Part shown: positions 1 through 8,045 of the stretch, piece after piece
Position numbering within the stretch: position 1 is the first letter of the stretch
Layout: the number at the start of each line of letters is the position of its first letter
DNA from: an uncultured Eubacteriales bacterium
GTDB lineage: Bacteria > Bacillota > Clostridia > Oscillospirales > CAG-382
NCBI GenBank assembly: GCA_900546385.1
Contig: URCT01000028.1
Coordinates: 1 to 23,935 of the forward strand
Direction of reading: 5' to 3'
Length of the DNA stretch: 23,935 nucleotides
The notes under the pieces: generated by a model
Seen by the model: the letters and a program-made list of their open reading frames with translations, nothing else
Databases searched by the model: none
What the model was told of the DNA's origin: nothing
Made by a program: the position numbers and the translations under genes

Positions 1-13
1 GCGACTTCTTTTT

Positions 14-102
14 CCTACTTTTTGTAAAGTACAAAAAGTAGGGCAAAAAAACTTTCAACTTTCCTTTCGGAAAGTTCGCCCATGCAGGGCGGCTTGCCCT
101 GC
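14..102 (+). repeat. Multi-hairpin dispersed repeat, left copy
   Basis: Three consecutive hairpins lie just upstream of the first gene. The first has 13-bp perfect arms (CCTACTTTTTGTA at 14-26 and its complement at 30-42). The second is AACTTTCC-tttc-GGAAAGTT at 57-76. The third is GCAGGGC-ggctt-GCCCTGC at 84-102. The same succession recurs in reverse orientation at the other end of the window (23785-23899), with the first two hairpins nearly identical in sequence and the GC-rich part diverged. It carries no coding sequence. It behaves like a dispersed intergenic palindromic element; no family name is assigned. Confidence 0.8.
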
Positions 103-133
103 TATGCCTTTGCTATATAAAGGAGTGATACAG

Positions 134-874
134 ATGAATTACTTCGGCTCAACCGATGTCGGCTGCGTCCGCCAAAACAACCAAGACTATTTCCGTATCG
201 ATACCTTCGGCACACATACCCTCTTTACCGTCTGCGACGGCATGGGCGGCGCGGCCGGCGGTGCCGCTGCCAGTAAACTCGCTTGCGACGTCTTTGCACA
301 CGCCGTTGAAAAAACCTTGTCGGAATCCGAAAAAATCTCCGATCAAACCTTGCTCCATGCGCTTTCTGCCGCTCTTTCCGAGGCAAATCAAGCCGTTTTC
401 TCCCTTGCTAATGCCGAGAAAACGCTTGCCGGCATGGGTACAACGCTTTGCGCCGTGCTCGTGAGCGGTGCAAACCCCAACCGCCTTTGCGCCGTCAGCG
501 TCGGCGATAGCCGGATCTATCTCTTCAAGGACGAAAAAATCACCCAGCTTTCGCATGACCATTCCTATGTCCAAGCACTCGTCGATAACGGCACTATCAC
601 GCCGGATGAATCCAAACACCATCCCAATAAAAACATCATTACTCGTGCGGTCGGCACGGCCGACTCGGTCGAAGGCGATTGCTTCTTGCTCGATTTCGAC
701 GCCGATGGCTTTCTGCTGTGCAGCGACGGGCTTACCGGTTTTGTGTCCGACGATGAATTAAACGCGCGTTTTCGGCAATATACTAATGCGGAAGAAACGG
801 TGAACGCTTTGATTGACGACGCAAAACGCGCCGGCGGCGGCGATAATATCACAGCCGTTCTGGTGCGCCGCTAA
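134..874 (+). CDS. prpC: PP2C-family Ser/Thr protein phosphatase
   Basis: A 246-aa metal-dependent protein phosphatase that should dephosphorylate targets of the Ser/Thr kinase encoded next to it, in the cytoplasm. All PP2C motifs are visible: NNQD around residue 18, VCDGMGG at 33-39 (Asp35), GMGTT near 100, VGDSR at 123-127 (Asp125), CSDG at 196-199 (Asp198) and the terminal GGGDN at 234-238 (Asp237). These Asp residues form the two-metal centre in the family. An ATG at 104 is in frame, but the ATG at 134 follows a good AAAGGAG site at about 119-125, so 134 is chosen. The length is normal for PrpC/Stp1. The kinase begins 46 bp downstream, as in the conserved Firmicutes prpC-prkC pair. Confidence 0.95.
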   Translation: MNYFGSTDVGCVRQNNQDYFRIDTFGTHTLFTVCDGMGGAAGGAAASKLACDVFAHAVEKTLSESEKISDQTLLHALSAALSEANQAVFSLANAEKTLAGMGTTLCAVLVSGANPNRLCAVSVGDSRIYLFKDEKITQLSHDHSYVQALVDNGTITPDESKHHPNKNIITRAVGTADSVEGDCFLLDFDADGFLLCSDGLTGFVSDDELNARFRQYTNAEETVNALIDDAKRAGGGDNITAVLVRR

Positions 875-920
875 AGCCGGTCAAATGAGTTAGTCTAAGG
901 ATAAGGGAAAGGAAAACATC

Positions 921-3041
921 ATGGATAATACTTCCTACGATAAGTTAATCAATCGCATTATCGATAAACGCTATAAAATCGAAACAGTCGTTGGCGTCGG
1001 CGGCATGGCGTATGTTCTGCGTGCCAAGGATTTGACTACCGGCCGCGATGTCGCCATCAAAATTTTGAGCGACGAATTCAAGGACGACGAACGCGCCGTC
1101 AAGCGGTTTATCAACGAATCCAAAACCGTTTCCATGCTCGACCATGAAAACATCGTAAAAATTTTGGATGTCGTTATCACCGATGACCTCAAATATATCG
1201 TCATGGAGTTTATCGACGGCATCACCCTAAAGGATTACATCGACCGCATCGGCACGCTCTCTTGGAAGGAAGCCGTCTATTATATCAAGCAAGTCCTTCG
1301 CGCCCTCTCGCACGCGCATGAGAAACAGGTCATCCACCGCGATATCAAGCCGCAGAATATTATGCTTTTGTCCGACGGCACCGTCAAGGTGACCGATTTC
1401 GGCATCGCCAAGCATCCCAAAGCCGAGGCCATTACCATGACCGATAAGGCCATCGGCACGGTCAATTACATCAGCCCCGAACAGGCCAGCGGCGCGCCGG
1501 TTGATTCCAGAACCGATATCTATTCCACCGGCATCATGCTTTACGAAATGGTGACCGGCCGTCTGCCGTTTATCGCCGACAGCCCGGTGGCCGTTGCTAT
1601 GATGCAGGTGTCCAACGAGCCGGTTCTGCCGCGGGAACTCAATCCGCAGATTCCGGTCGGCCTTGAGCAGATCATTCTCAAAGCCATGCAAAAAAATCCC
1701 GACGACCGCTTTGCCAGTGCCGCCGCAATGTTAAAAGCCCTCGATTACTTTACGGAAAATCCCGATGTGGTGTTTGCCGGAGGAAAAAACACGACCGGCG
1801 GAAATGTTGCCGTCGGAGATACCGCAAGCTACGAGGATGAGCAGAAGAAAAAGGCGCGCATGAAAAAATACGTGCGCGGAAGCCGCTCTATGTTCCCGAT
1901 CATCGCCGGTGTGGCGGCCGCTTTTGCCGTCGTCGGCATCGTCTTTGTCATTTTCTGGGTGCTGCCGTTCTTTAAGGGAACGGTTACCGATAGCGAAGGC
2001 AAGGGAACCATCGATGCCATCGGCGACGGCTTTTCCACGGCGGTTGACCGCTTTTTGGGCGTAGATGGCGCAAGTGCTCAGGAAAAAAAGGTCACGGTCG
2101 AATCGTTTGTCGGCCAAAAATACGACGACGCACTGATTTCCGAAATGAGCACACGCGGCTTTTCCGCCGAAACCGTCAATTATGTCCGTAACCCGAATTA
2201 CGGCCTCGGTGAGGTGGTGCGTCAAGAGCCGGAGGGCGGCGCAATCCGCTTAAAAGCCGAAAACGGCCTTGTTCCGGTGGTGCTGTATGTCAATATGGGA
2301 CAAAAGGATATGAATATGCCGGACTGCACGCTGGTAAGCGTCACGGATGCGAAAAAGCTTATCCGCACGGAATATAACAGCGTGTCCTCCGCCGAGCTTT
2401 CCGCCGACGCCATCGAGGTCGTCGAGGAATACCACGATACCTACCCGGCCGATTATGTCATCCGCACGGAACCGACTGCCGGGTCGCTTGTATCGGTGGA
2501 CGACGCCGTCCGCTTTGTGCTGGTGGTCAGCAAGGGTCAGAAAATCACCAATACCACCGTGCCGGAGCTTGAAGGCTTAACGCTTGCCGACGCTAAGAAG
2601 CGCATTTTGAACGCAAAGCTTGCGCTCGGCAAAATCTATTATGAAGAAAGCGCCGCCGTCGGGGCAGGACGCGTGATGAAAGCCGGTCATGCCGCCGGTG
2701 AAACCGTGGCGCAGGATATCACCTCCATCGACCTTTGGGTCAGCATCGGTTCGGCTGCTGGTTCGGAGCTTGTGCCGGATATACCCACCACACCCAAAAC
2801 CGAGCCGGATACCACGCATACCGGTACGACCGGCGACAGCGGCCACGGAAATGCCGGAAATACCGGAAGCACCGAAAAGACCGAAAAGACCGAAACCGAT
2901 ACGCCGCAGAAAGATCCCGAGCTTGTCGTGGACAATACCGGAAACGCCGCCGGCACGGGTGAAAACACGGGAACGGAAAATCCCGATGCTTCTTCCGACA
3001 TTGCCGGACTTCTCGATATGCGCAATTCCGATGAGAACTAA
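921..3041 (+). CDS. prkC: PASTA-domain Ser/Thr protein kinase (PrkC/PknB/Stk1 type)
   Basis: A 706-aa one-pass membrane kinase. The cytoplasmic N-terminal kinase domain (about 15-275) has a Gly-rich loop GVGGMAYV (25-32), Lys47 in VAIK, the catalytic HRDIKPQN (139-146, Asp141), DFG (159-161) and SPE (185-187). A basic juxtamembrane stretch precedes one hydrophobic segment (about 324-351). Outside the membrane are roughly three PASTA repeats (about 391-460, 461-537 and 541-612), which in this family bind muropeptides or lipid II. The last ~90 residues form a low-complexity Thr/Gly/Asn/Glu-rich tail with EKT repeats, which is not a standard part of the family. It sits between its phosphatase and rsgA. 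The family controls growth, wall synthesis and sporulation or germination; the role in this organism is inferred. Confidence 0.95.
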   Translation: MDNTSYDKLINRIIDKRYKIETVVGVGGMAYVLRAKDLTTGRDVAIKILSDEFKDDERAVKRFINESKTVSMLDHENIVKILDVVITDDLKYIVMEFIDGITLKDYIDRIGTLSWKEAVYYIKQVLRALSHAHEKQVIHRDIKPQNIMLLSDGTVKVTDFGIAKHPKAEAITMTDKAIGTVNYISPEQASGAPVDSRTDIYSTGIMLYEMVTGRLPFIADSPVAVAMMQVSNEPVLPRELNPQIPVGLEQIILKAMQKNPDDRFASAAAMLKALDYFTENPDVVFAGGKNTTGGNVAVGDTASYEDEQKKKARMKKYVRGSRSMFPIIAGVAAAFAVVGIVFVIFWVLPFFKGTVTDSEGKGTIDAIGDGFSTAVDRFLGVDGASAQEKKVTVESFVGQKYDDALISEMSTRGFSAETVNYVRNPNYGLGEVVRQEPEGGAIRLKAENGLVPVVLYVNMGQKDMNMPDCTLVSVTDAKKLIRTEYNSVSSAELSADAIEVVEEYHDTYPADYVIRTEPTAGSLVSVDDAVRFVLVVSKGQKITNTTVPELEGLTLADAKKRILNAKLALGKIYYEESAAVGAGRVMKAGHAAGETVAQDITSIDLWVSIGSAAGSELVPDIPTTPKTEPDTTHTGTTGDSGHGNAGNTGSTEKTEKTETDTPQKDPELVVDNTGNAAGTGENTGTENPDASSDIAGLLDMRNSDEN

Positions 3042-3067
3042 CACCGTCCGAACGGAAAGGAAACCAC

Positions 3068-4030
3068 ATGACCGCAAGGCTTGAACAACCAGAGACCATC
3101 GCCGCCGAAACACATATCTGCGGCAGAATCATCCAAAGCACCGGCGGCCTGTACCGCGTGGAGATCACCGCCTCCGACGAGCCGCAAATGGTCGGCACGA
3201 CGGTCGATTGTCGTGCCAAAGGCGCTTTCCGGCACGAAAAGCTCACGCCTCTTGCCGGTGATAAGGTGCTTGTGCGCCGCTCGGAAAACGGCGAAGGCTT
3301 TATTACCGAAATTCTGCCGCGCAAGAATTCCCTCATTCGCCCGGCGGTTGCCAACGTCGATACGCTCGTGCTTGTCATCGCGTCGGCGCATCCCGATCCG
3401 GATGTGTATATTCTCGATAAGCTGACCGCCATCGCCGCCTTCAACGGCATCGATACCGTGCTTGCAGTCAACAAATGCGACCTGCGCAGTGCTGATGAAC
3501 TGCAAAAAATCTATACCTCTGCCGGGATTCCGACCTTTTGTCTTTCGGCAAACGACCCGGAAAACTCCTGGGCGGTGTTGGACGAGATCCGACGCACCGT
3601 TCGCGGCAAAACCGCCTTTTTCTCGGGCGCGTCGGGCGTTGGCAAATCAAGCTTACTCAATGCGCTGTATCCGTCGCTTTTGCAGCTTGAAACCGGCGAG
3701 ATCAGCCGGAAAATCGCGCGCGGCAAGCATACCACCCGTGTGACGACGCTCTTTCGGGTGGAGGAAAATACCTATATCGGCGACACGCCGGGATTTAGCA
3801 TGGTGGACGTGGCAGGCTTCAATCTGCTCACGCTTGACGGCCTGTTGGAGTCCTTCCCGGACATTGCCGCCTATGCGCACGATTGCCGCTATACCGATTG
3901 CACACACCTGTGTGAGGACGGCTGCAAGGTGGTCGAAGCCGTAAAGGCCGGCAAAATCGCACCATCCCGTCACGAAAGCTTTGTGCGGCTGTATAAGGAA
4001 TTAAAAGCCATCGATCCATGGAAAAAATAA
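3068..4030 (+). CDS. rsgA: Small-ribosomal-subunit biogenesis GTPase RsgA
   Basis: A 320-aa circularly permuted GTPase that acts in late 30S subunit maturation. An N-terminal OB-fold (about 15-85) is followed by G motifs in permuted order: NKCD (135-138, G4) comes before GASGVGKSS (187-195, G1) and DTPG (239-242, G3). The C-terminal zinc-binding helical domain has Cys273, Cys278, His280 and Cys286 in the usual C-x4-C-x-H-x5-C spacing. The start has a clear GGAAAGGAAA site. It is 26 bp behind prkC; in Bacillus the orthologue (CpgA) is encoded in the same position and is a substrate of PrkC, so co-regulation by the neighbouring kinase is a reasonable inference. Confidence 0.96.
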   Translation: MTARLEQPETIAAETHICGRIIQSTGGLYRVEITASDEPQMVGTTVDCRAKGAFRHEKLTPLAGDKVLVRRSENGEGFITEILPRKNSLIRPAVANVDTLVLVIASAHPDPDVYILDKLTAIAAFNGIDTVLAVNKCDLRSADELQKIYTSAGIPTFCLSANDPENSWAVLDEIRRTVRGKTAFFSGASGVGKSSLLNALYPSLLQLETGEISRKIARGKHTTRVTTLFRVEENTYIGDTPGFSMVDVAGFNLLTLDGLLESFPDIAAYAHDCRYTDCTHLCEDGCKVVEAVKAGKIAPSRHESFVRLYKELKAIDPWKK

Positions 4031-4041
4031 CGGAGGAAGCT

Positions 4042-4539
4042 ATGACACAAAATCAACCGGTTTGTCCCGGCAAAGCGCCGCGCGAATCCCAAACCGAGCA
4101 GGTGCAGATTCTTTCGCAAGGGTCGTTAAACGGCTATAAACGCTTATTTGGCGGCAAGCTCATGGAGTGGATCGACGTGGTGGCCGCCGTCACGGCACGC
4201 CGCCATTCCGGCAAAAACGTCACCACCGCCGCCGTCGACTCGCTGGAATTCAAATCCGCCGCCTATGCCAATGATACGGTGGTTTTGATCGGAAAAGTGA
4301 CCTATACCGGGAACACTTCCATGGAAATCTGCGTCAAAACCTATGTGGAATCCATGGACGGCACAAGACGGCTTATCAATAAGGCGTATGTGATCATGGT
4401 TGCTCTCGGAGAAGACGAAAAACCGGCACACGTGCCGCCGCTTTTGCCTGAAACCGACGAAGAAAAGGCGGAATTTGATGCCGGAAAAGCGCGCAATGCC
4501 TTGCGAAAGGCACGCCGCACACAGGATTCGGCAGAATAA
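4042..4539 (+). CDS. Hotdog-fold acyl-CoA thioesterase (YkhA/YciA-like)
   Basis: A 165-aa single-hotdog protein that probably hydrolyses acyl-CoA thioesters. The family signature is visible as LFGGKLMEWIDVVAAVTARRH (about 35-55, Asp45), followed by the strand around VDSLEFKSAAYANDTVVLIG and the region GNTSMEICVKTYVE. The charged C-terminal helix (about 138-165) is rich in Lys, Arg and Glu. An in-frame ATG at 4018 lies inside rsgA, but the ATG at 4042 has a strong CGGAGGAAG site at 4031-4039, so this start is preferred, leaving an 11-bp gap after rsgA. This position is often occupied by rpe or thiN in other Firmicutes. The substrate range cannot be read from the sequence. Confidence 0.88.
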   Translation: MTQNQPVCPGKAPRESQTEQVQILSQGSLNGYKRLFGGKLMEWIDVVAAVTARRHSGKNVTTAAVDSLEFKSAAYANDTVVLIGKVTYTGNTSMEICVKTYVESMDGTRRLINKAYVIMVALGEDEKPAHVPPLLPETDEEKAEFDAGKARNALRKARRTQDSAE

Positions 4540-4571
4540 CAGTTTTTCGGCACATAATTTTCACATAAGCT

Positions 4572-4580
4572 TGTTATACT
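4572..4580 (+). promoter_or_regulatory. Extended -10 promoter for thioredoxin unit
   Basis: TGTTATACT matches an extended -10 (TG-n-TATACT) 72 bp upstream of the thioredoxin gene. The -35 position 17 bp upstream is poor (ACATAA at 4552-4557), which extended -10 promoters tolerate. It is the best candidate in the 112-bp gap after the thioesterase gene. Confidence 0.5.
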
Positions 4581-4651
4581 GCAAATGTAAGAATGGAAAA
4601 GCTTTCGAAACGCGTTTTTGACGCGGAATCAAGTGGAAAGGATGTTTCATT

Positions 4652-4960
4652 ATGGAAATTACGTTAACAAAAGAAAATTATAAAGAAATCGTGGAAAACG
4701 CGAATAAACCCGTTCTCATTGACTTTTGGGCAACCTGGTGCGGCCCGTGCAAAATGATCGCACCCATCGTCGAGCAGGTCGCCGAAGAGCGAACCGATAT
4801 CACGGTCTGTAAGGTCAACGTGGATGAACAGGAGGAGCTTGCGGTGAAATTCGGCATTCAGTCGATTCCGACGCTCGTGCTTGTCAAAAACGGTGTCGAG
4901 ACCGGCCGCGCGGTCGGCTATCGCGATTTCAAGGGCGTGACCGATTTTATCGATCTGTAA
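4652..4960 (+). CDS. trxA: Thioredoxin
   Basis: A 102-aa cytoplasmic thiol-disulfide oxidoreductase. The classical active site WCGPC is at 29-33 and the cis-proline at Pro73 in SIPT. The single-domain length is normal. Two further cysteines are absent apart from Cys53. The start is preceded by a GGAAAGGA site at about 4635-4642. Only 13 bp separate it from the next gene, a ferredoxin:thioredoxin reductase-like protein, so the pair looks like a dedicated donor and acceptor. No NADPH-dependent thioredoxin reductase gene is present in this window. Confidence 0.97.
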   Translation: MEITLTKENYKEIVENANKPVLIDFWATWCGPCKMIAPIVEQVAEERTDITVCKVNVDEQEELAVKFGIQSIPTLVLVKNGVETGRAVGYRDFKGVTDFIDL

Positions 4961-4973
4961 GAGAGGGAGAAGT

Positions 4974-5171
4974 ATGGTACGCCTGAATCCTGACAAAGAG
5001 ATCGTGAAAACCGTCAAAGAAGGCCTTGCGGCGCGCGGCGGCTATTGCCCGTGTGTGCGCGAAAAGAGCGAGGATACCAAATGTATGTGCAAGGAATTCC
5101 GCGAGCAGATCAAAGACCCGAATTTTGAAGGCTTTTGCCATTGTATGCTGTATTACAAGGATAAAACATAA
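4974..5171 (+). CDS. Ferredoxin:thioredoxin reductase catalytic-chain-like protein
   Basis: A 65-aa protein with six cysteines in three CxC pairs: CPC (25-27), CMC (37-39) and CHC (55-57). This is the arrangement of the FTR catalytic beta chain, in which a [4Fe-4S] cluster next to a redox-active disulfide transfers electrons from ferredoxin to thioredoxin. The spacing is CPC-x9-CMC-x15-CHC, whereas I recall CPC-x16-CPC-x8-CHC for the plant enzyme, so it belongs to a shorter, divergent branch. There is no variable (alpha) subunit beside it. Its position 13 bp behind thioredoxin and the shared transcript support a role in reducing that thioredoxin. The start follows GAGAGGGAGAAGT. Confidence 0.85.
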   Translation: MVRLNPDKEIVKTVKEGLAARGGYCPCVREKSEDTKCMCKEFREQIKDPNFEGFCHCMLYYKDKT

Positions 5172-5214
5172 ACGGCTTTTGAAAAAGAAAAACCGGATCA
5201 TGCTTTATACAGAA

Positions 5215-5255
5215 ACGGCGGCGCAGTTTTTTGTGCCGCCGTGCGTTTGTCTTTG
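5215..5255 (+). terminator. Putative terminator after trx/FTR pair
   Basis: An 8-bp perfect stem ACGGCGGC (5215-5222) pairs with GCCGCCGT (5235-5242) around a 12-nt loop. The following U-tract is interrupted (GCGTTTGTCTTT), so termination may be partial. Confidence 0.6.
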
Positions 5256-5299
5256 CGCAACGCAAAAATGAAAAATTCGTGAAAAAACGACTTTTTCTC

Positions 5300-5328
5300 T
5301 TGAAAAATAAAACAAGGTATGCTACAAT
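5300..5328 (+). promoter_or_regulatory. Sigma-A promoter for DUF6110-like gene
   Basis: TTGAAA at 5300-5305 and TACAAT at 5323-5328 are separated by exactly 17 bp, with an extended -10 dinucleotide (TGC before TACAAT). An AGGAGG site at 5347-5352 and the ATG at 5361 follow. Confidence 0.85.
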
Positions 5329-5360
5329 AAAAACAGAAACAAAAATAGGAGGTTTTTCGT

Positions 5361-5657
5361 ATGAGTTCACTTTTAGCAAAACTTGGGCTTTTTGCCGGAG
5401 GCGTTCTGTTTGGAACGGCCGGAATCAAGATCCTTTCCAGCAAAGATGCCAAAAAGGTTTACACGGAAGCAACGGCAGCCGCCCTTCGCGCGAAAGACTG
5501 CGTGATGACGACTGTAACCACCGTTAAGGAAAACGCTGACGACATTCTTGCCGATGCAAAGGAAATCAATGAAAAGCGTGCCGCTGAGGACGAAAAGATC
5601 GTTGAGGATGCCTCGGAAAGCGAAGCAGCTGCCGAAACAGCCGAAGCCGCCGAATAA
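5361..5657 (+). CDS. Small membrane-associated protein, DUF6110-like
   Basis: A 98-aa protein with a Gly-rich hydrophobic segment near the N-terminus (about 6-25, LAKLGLFAGGVLFGTAGIK) and an amphipathic, then strongly acidic Ala/Glu-rich C-terminal half (about 50-98). It resembles the DUF6110 small proteins found beside heavy-metal P-type ATPases in Clostridia; this assignment is from memory of the pattern. It has its own promoter and a strong AGGAGG site. A terminator-like hairpin separates it from the ATPase 98 bp downstream, so it may be made in excess over the pump. A chaperone or regulatory role toward the ATPase is inference only. Confidence 0.7.
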   Translation: MSSLLAKLGLFAGGVLFGTAGIKILSSKDAKKVYTEATAAALRAKDCVMTTVTTVKENADDILADAKEINEKRAAEDEKIVEDASESEAAAETAEAAE

Positions 5658-5694
5658 AATATGTTGTTATAAAGGCTTTGCTACGGCCTGAAAT

Positions 5695-5722
5695 GGGGCT
5701 GTCGTAAGACAGTCCCGTTTTT
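5695..5722 (+). terminator. Hairpin terminator or attenuator before the P-type ATPase
   Basis: GGGGCTGTC (5695-5703) pairs with GACAGTCCC (5708-5716) with one G-U pair and a GTAA loop, followed by GTTTTTC. It lies between the small gene and the ATPase gene and could lower ATPase expression by partial termination. Confidence 0.7.
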
Positions 5723-5755
5723 CGTATGTATAAAATTTGACAGAGGTCAAAAACC

Positions 5756-7840
5756 ATGAAATGCAAAATCTTACATGAATCGAACGGCAGACTGCGTGTG
5801 CATTTGTTTGCCGGGCATATGTCGCTTGCCCAAGCGGATCTTACGGAATACTATTTGAAGCAGATACCCGGCGTCAAGGACGCGCGCGTTTACGACCGCA
5901 CCATGGACGCCATTGTTTTGTTTGACGCACCGCGTGCCGACATCCTTGCGGCTCTTGCGCGGTTTTCCTATGAAAGCGCCGAAAAGAGCGTTAAGGTTCC
6001 CGAACACACGCCGCGCGCGCTCAACCGCGATTTTGAGGAAACGCTCATCTCCACCGTTTTCCGGCGTTTTGCCGTCAAGCTGTTCTTTCCCATGCCGGTT
6101 CGCGCCGTGCTTTCGGCCATCCGTGCCGTCAAATATATCCACAAAGGCTTAAAGGCTCTGTGGCACGGCAAGCTTACGGTATCGGTTCTCGATGCCGCCG
6201 CTGTGACGGTTTCTCTTATCCGCGGCGATTTCTCGACGGCAGGCTCGGTGATGTTCATGCTCCGTATCGGCGAGATTTTGGAGGATTGGACGCACAAGAA
6301 GTCGGTCGCCGATCTTGCCGGTGCCATGTCCTTGAATGTCGATAAGGTCTGGGTGAAAAACGATGTCAATGAAGAGCTTCTGCCGATCGGCGAGGTGCGC
6401 GAGAACGATTTGATCATCGTGCGCACCGGAAGCTTAATTCCGCTTGACGGAAAGATCGCCGAGGGCGAAGCCACCGTCAACCAATCCTCCATGACCGGCG
6501 AATCCTTGCCGGTTCGCAAGAGCGTCGGCAGCTATGTGTATGCCGGCACGGTGGTGGAGGAGGGCGAATGCGTCATCCGCGTGGAAAAAACGTCGGGCGG
6601 CGGCCGGTATGACCGCATCGTCAAGATGATCGAGGACTCCGAAAAGCTCAAATCCACCGCCGAGGACCGCGCGTCGCGCCTTGCGGATAAGCTTGTGCCG
6701 TACACGCTCGGCGGCACGGCGCTCACCTATTTCCTGACGCGCAACTTAACCAAAACGCTTGCCGTTTTGATGGTCGATTTTTCGTGCGCACTCAAGCTTT
6801 CTATCCCGATTGCCGTGCTTTCGGGTATGCGCGAATGCCACAAATACCGCGTATCCGTCAAAGGCGGCCGCTTCTTGGAGGCGGTGGCCAAAGCGGATAC
6901 AGTCGTGTTCGACAAAACCGGTACGCTCACCTATGCCAAACCGCGTGTCGCGGAGATCGTCACCTTCGGCGGCCTTGCGGAAAACGATATGCTGCGGCTG
7001 GCGGCCTGCCTTGAGGAACACTATCCGCATTCGCTTGCCAACGCTGTCGTTGAAGAAGCCAAGGCGCGCGGCCTCAATCATGAGGAATACCATTCGAGTG
7101 TGGAATATGTGGTGGCGCACGGCATTTCCAGCATGGTGGAAAACAAAAAAGTGGTCATCGGCAGCTCGCACTTTGTCTTTGAAGACGAGGGCTGCACGAT
7201 TCCGGAAGGCGAGGAAGAAAAATATCACGCACTTTCCGGCGAATATTCGCATTTGTATCTTGCCATATCCGGCGTGCTTGCGGCTGTCATCTGCATTTCC
7301 GACCCATTGCGTGCCGAAGCGAAAGCGGCTATCAAAGCCTTGCATGACTGCGGCATCAAGCGCGTTGTGATGATGACCGGCGACAACGAACGCACCGCAG
7401 CGGCTGTGGCGGCGGCTGTCGGCGTGGATGAATACCATGCCGAGGTTCTGCCGGAGGATAAGGCGGCGTTCATTCGGAAAGCCAAAGCCGAGGGACACAA
7501 GGTCATCATGATCGGCGACGGCGTCAACGATTCACCGGCTCTTTCGGAGGCCGACGCAGGCATTGCCATCGGCACGGGCGCGGCCATCGCCAAAGAGATT
7601 GCGGACATCACCGTCTCGTCGCAAAATCTGTTTGAGCTTGTGACCTTGCGTAAGCTAAGCGAAGCACTTATGGCACGGATCGACCGGAATTACCGGTTTA
7701 TCGTCGGGTTCAATTTGGGCCTCATTTTCTGCGGCGTGACGGGCATCATGCTGCCGACGACATCGGCATTATTGCACAATATGTCCACGCTTGCCATCAG
7801 CTTGCAAAGCATGACGAATCTTTTGCCGGAAGAACAATAA
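5756..7840 (+). CDS. Heavy-metal-translocating P1B-type ATPase
   Basis: A 694-aa membrane pump that exports or imports a transition metal using ATP. An N-terminal HMA-like fold (about 1-75) lacks a CxxC metal site. Family motifs follow in order: TGES (247-250) in the actuator domain, DKTGT (386-390) with the phosphorylated Asp386, an HP-motif variant HYPHS (422-426), TGDN (541-544) and GDGVND (587-592). The membrane metal-binding motif reads SCA at 343-345 within DFSCALKLSIP, in place of the CPC of copper or cadmium pumps. This places it outside the classical CopA/ZntA groups and leaves the metal undefined (Mn, Fe, Zn and Co all possible). The C-terminal part (about 645-690) is hydrophobic. 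The start has a weak AGAGG site. Confidence 0.92.
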   Translation: MKCKILHESNGRLRVHLFAGHMSLAQADLTEYYLKQIPGVKDARVYDRTMDAIVLFDAPRADILAALARFSYESAEKSVKVPEHTPRALNRDFEETLISTVFRRFAVKLFFPMPVRAVLSAIRAVKYIHKGLKALWHGKLTVSVLDAAAVTVSLIRGDFSTAGSVMFMLRIGEILEDWTHKKSVADLAGAMSLNVDKVWVKNDVNEELLPIGEVRENDLIIVRTGSLIPLDGKIAEGEATVNQSSMTGESLPVRKSVGSYVYAGTVVEEGECVIRVEKTSGGGRYDRIVKMIEDSEKLKSTAEDRASRLADKLVPYTLGGTALTYFLTRNLTKTLAVLMVDFSCALKLSIPIAVLSGMRECHKYRVSVKGGRFLEAVAKADTVVFDKTGTLTYAKPRVAEIVTFGGLAENDMLRLAACLEEHYPHSLANAVVEEAKARGLNHEEYHSSVEYVVAHGISSMVENKKVVIGSSHFVFEDEGCTIPEGEEEKYHALSGEYSHLYLAISGVLAAVICISDPLRAEAKAAIKALHDCGIKRVVMMTGDNERTAAAVAAAVGVDEYHAEVLPEDKAAFIRKAKAEGHKVIMIGDGVNDSPALSEADAGIAIGTGAAIAKEIADITVSSQNLFELVTLRKLSEALMARIDRNYRFIVGFNLGLIFCGVTGIMLPTTSALLHNMSTLAISLQSMTNLLPEEQ

Positions 7841-7865
7841 GGCTTCCCGAAATAACAGGAATATA

Positions 7866-7902
7866 GCCGCACAGTTCGGACGTCCGAACCGTGCGGCCTT
7901 TT
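7866..7902 (+). terminator. Strong rho-independent terminator after the ATPase
   Basis: GCCGCAC (7866-7872) pairs with GTGCGGC (7891-7897) around a second self-complementary core, GTTCGGACGTCCGAAC (7874-7889), giving a long, nearly unbroken stem followed by CTTTTC. It separates the metal-pump unit from the next operon. Confidence 0.85.
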
Positions 7903-7959
7903 CATGCCTTCCGAACGTGCGGATATCGACCGAATTTTGCTCAATTTTCTTTTTTGGAA

Positions 7960-7988
7960 TTGACTTTTGCCTCGGATTCGGCTATAAT
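7960..7988 (+). promoter_or_regulatory. Near-consensus sigma-A promoter of the SGNH-greA-coaE-dnaX operon
   Basis: TTGACT at 7960-7965 and TATAAT at 7983-7988 are separated by 17 bp. This is the only clear promoter before the six genes that end at 13130, so they probably form one transcript. Confidence 0.92.
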
Positions 7989-8045
7989 AAAAGGGAATAT
8001 AGAAATCGGCGCACAAGCCGAAGCATTGCAAAGGAATATCGCTTT

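Noticed and set aside
85..133. Promoter for prpC inside the left repeat
   Set aside because: TTGCC and TATATA can be found, but the spacing is 14-15 bp and the start of transcription would fall on the ribosome binding site.
2740..3474. A 244-codon minus-strand frame across the prkC/rsgA junction
   Set aside because: It crosses two well-supported genes in antisense and has Arg/Ser-rich composition without any motif, as expected for a shadow frame.
7917..8045. N-terminal extension of the SGNH hydrolase
   Set aside because: The extension includes the promoter at 7960-7988, so it cannot be in the transcript; the ATG at 8046 has a proper ribosome binding site.
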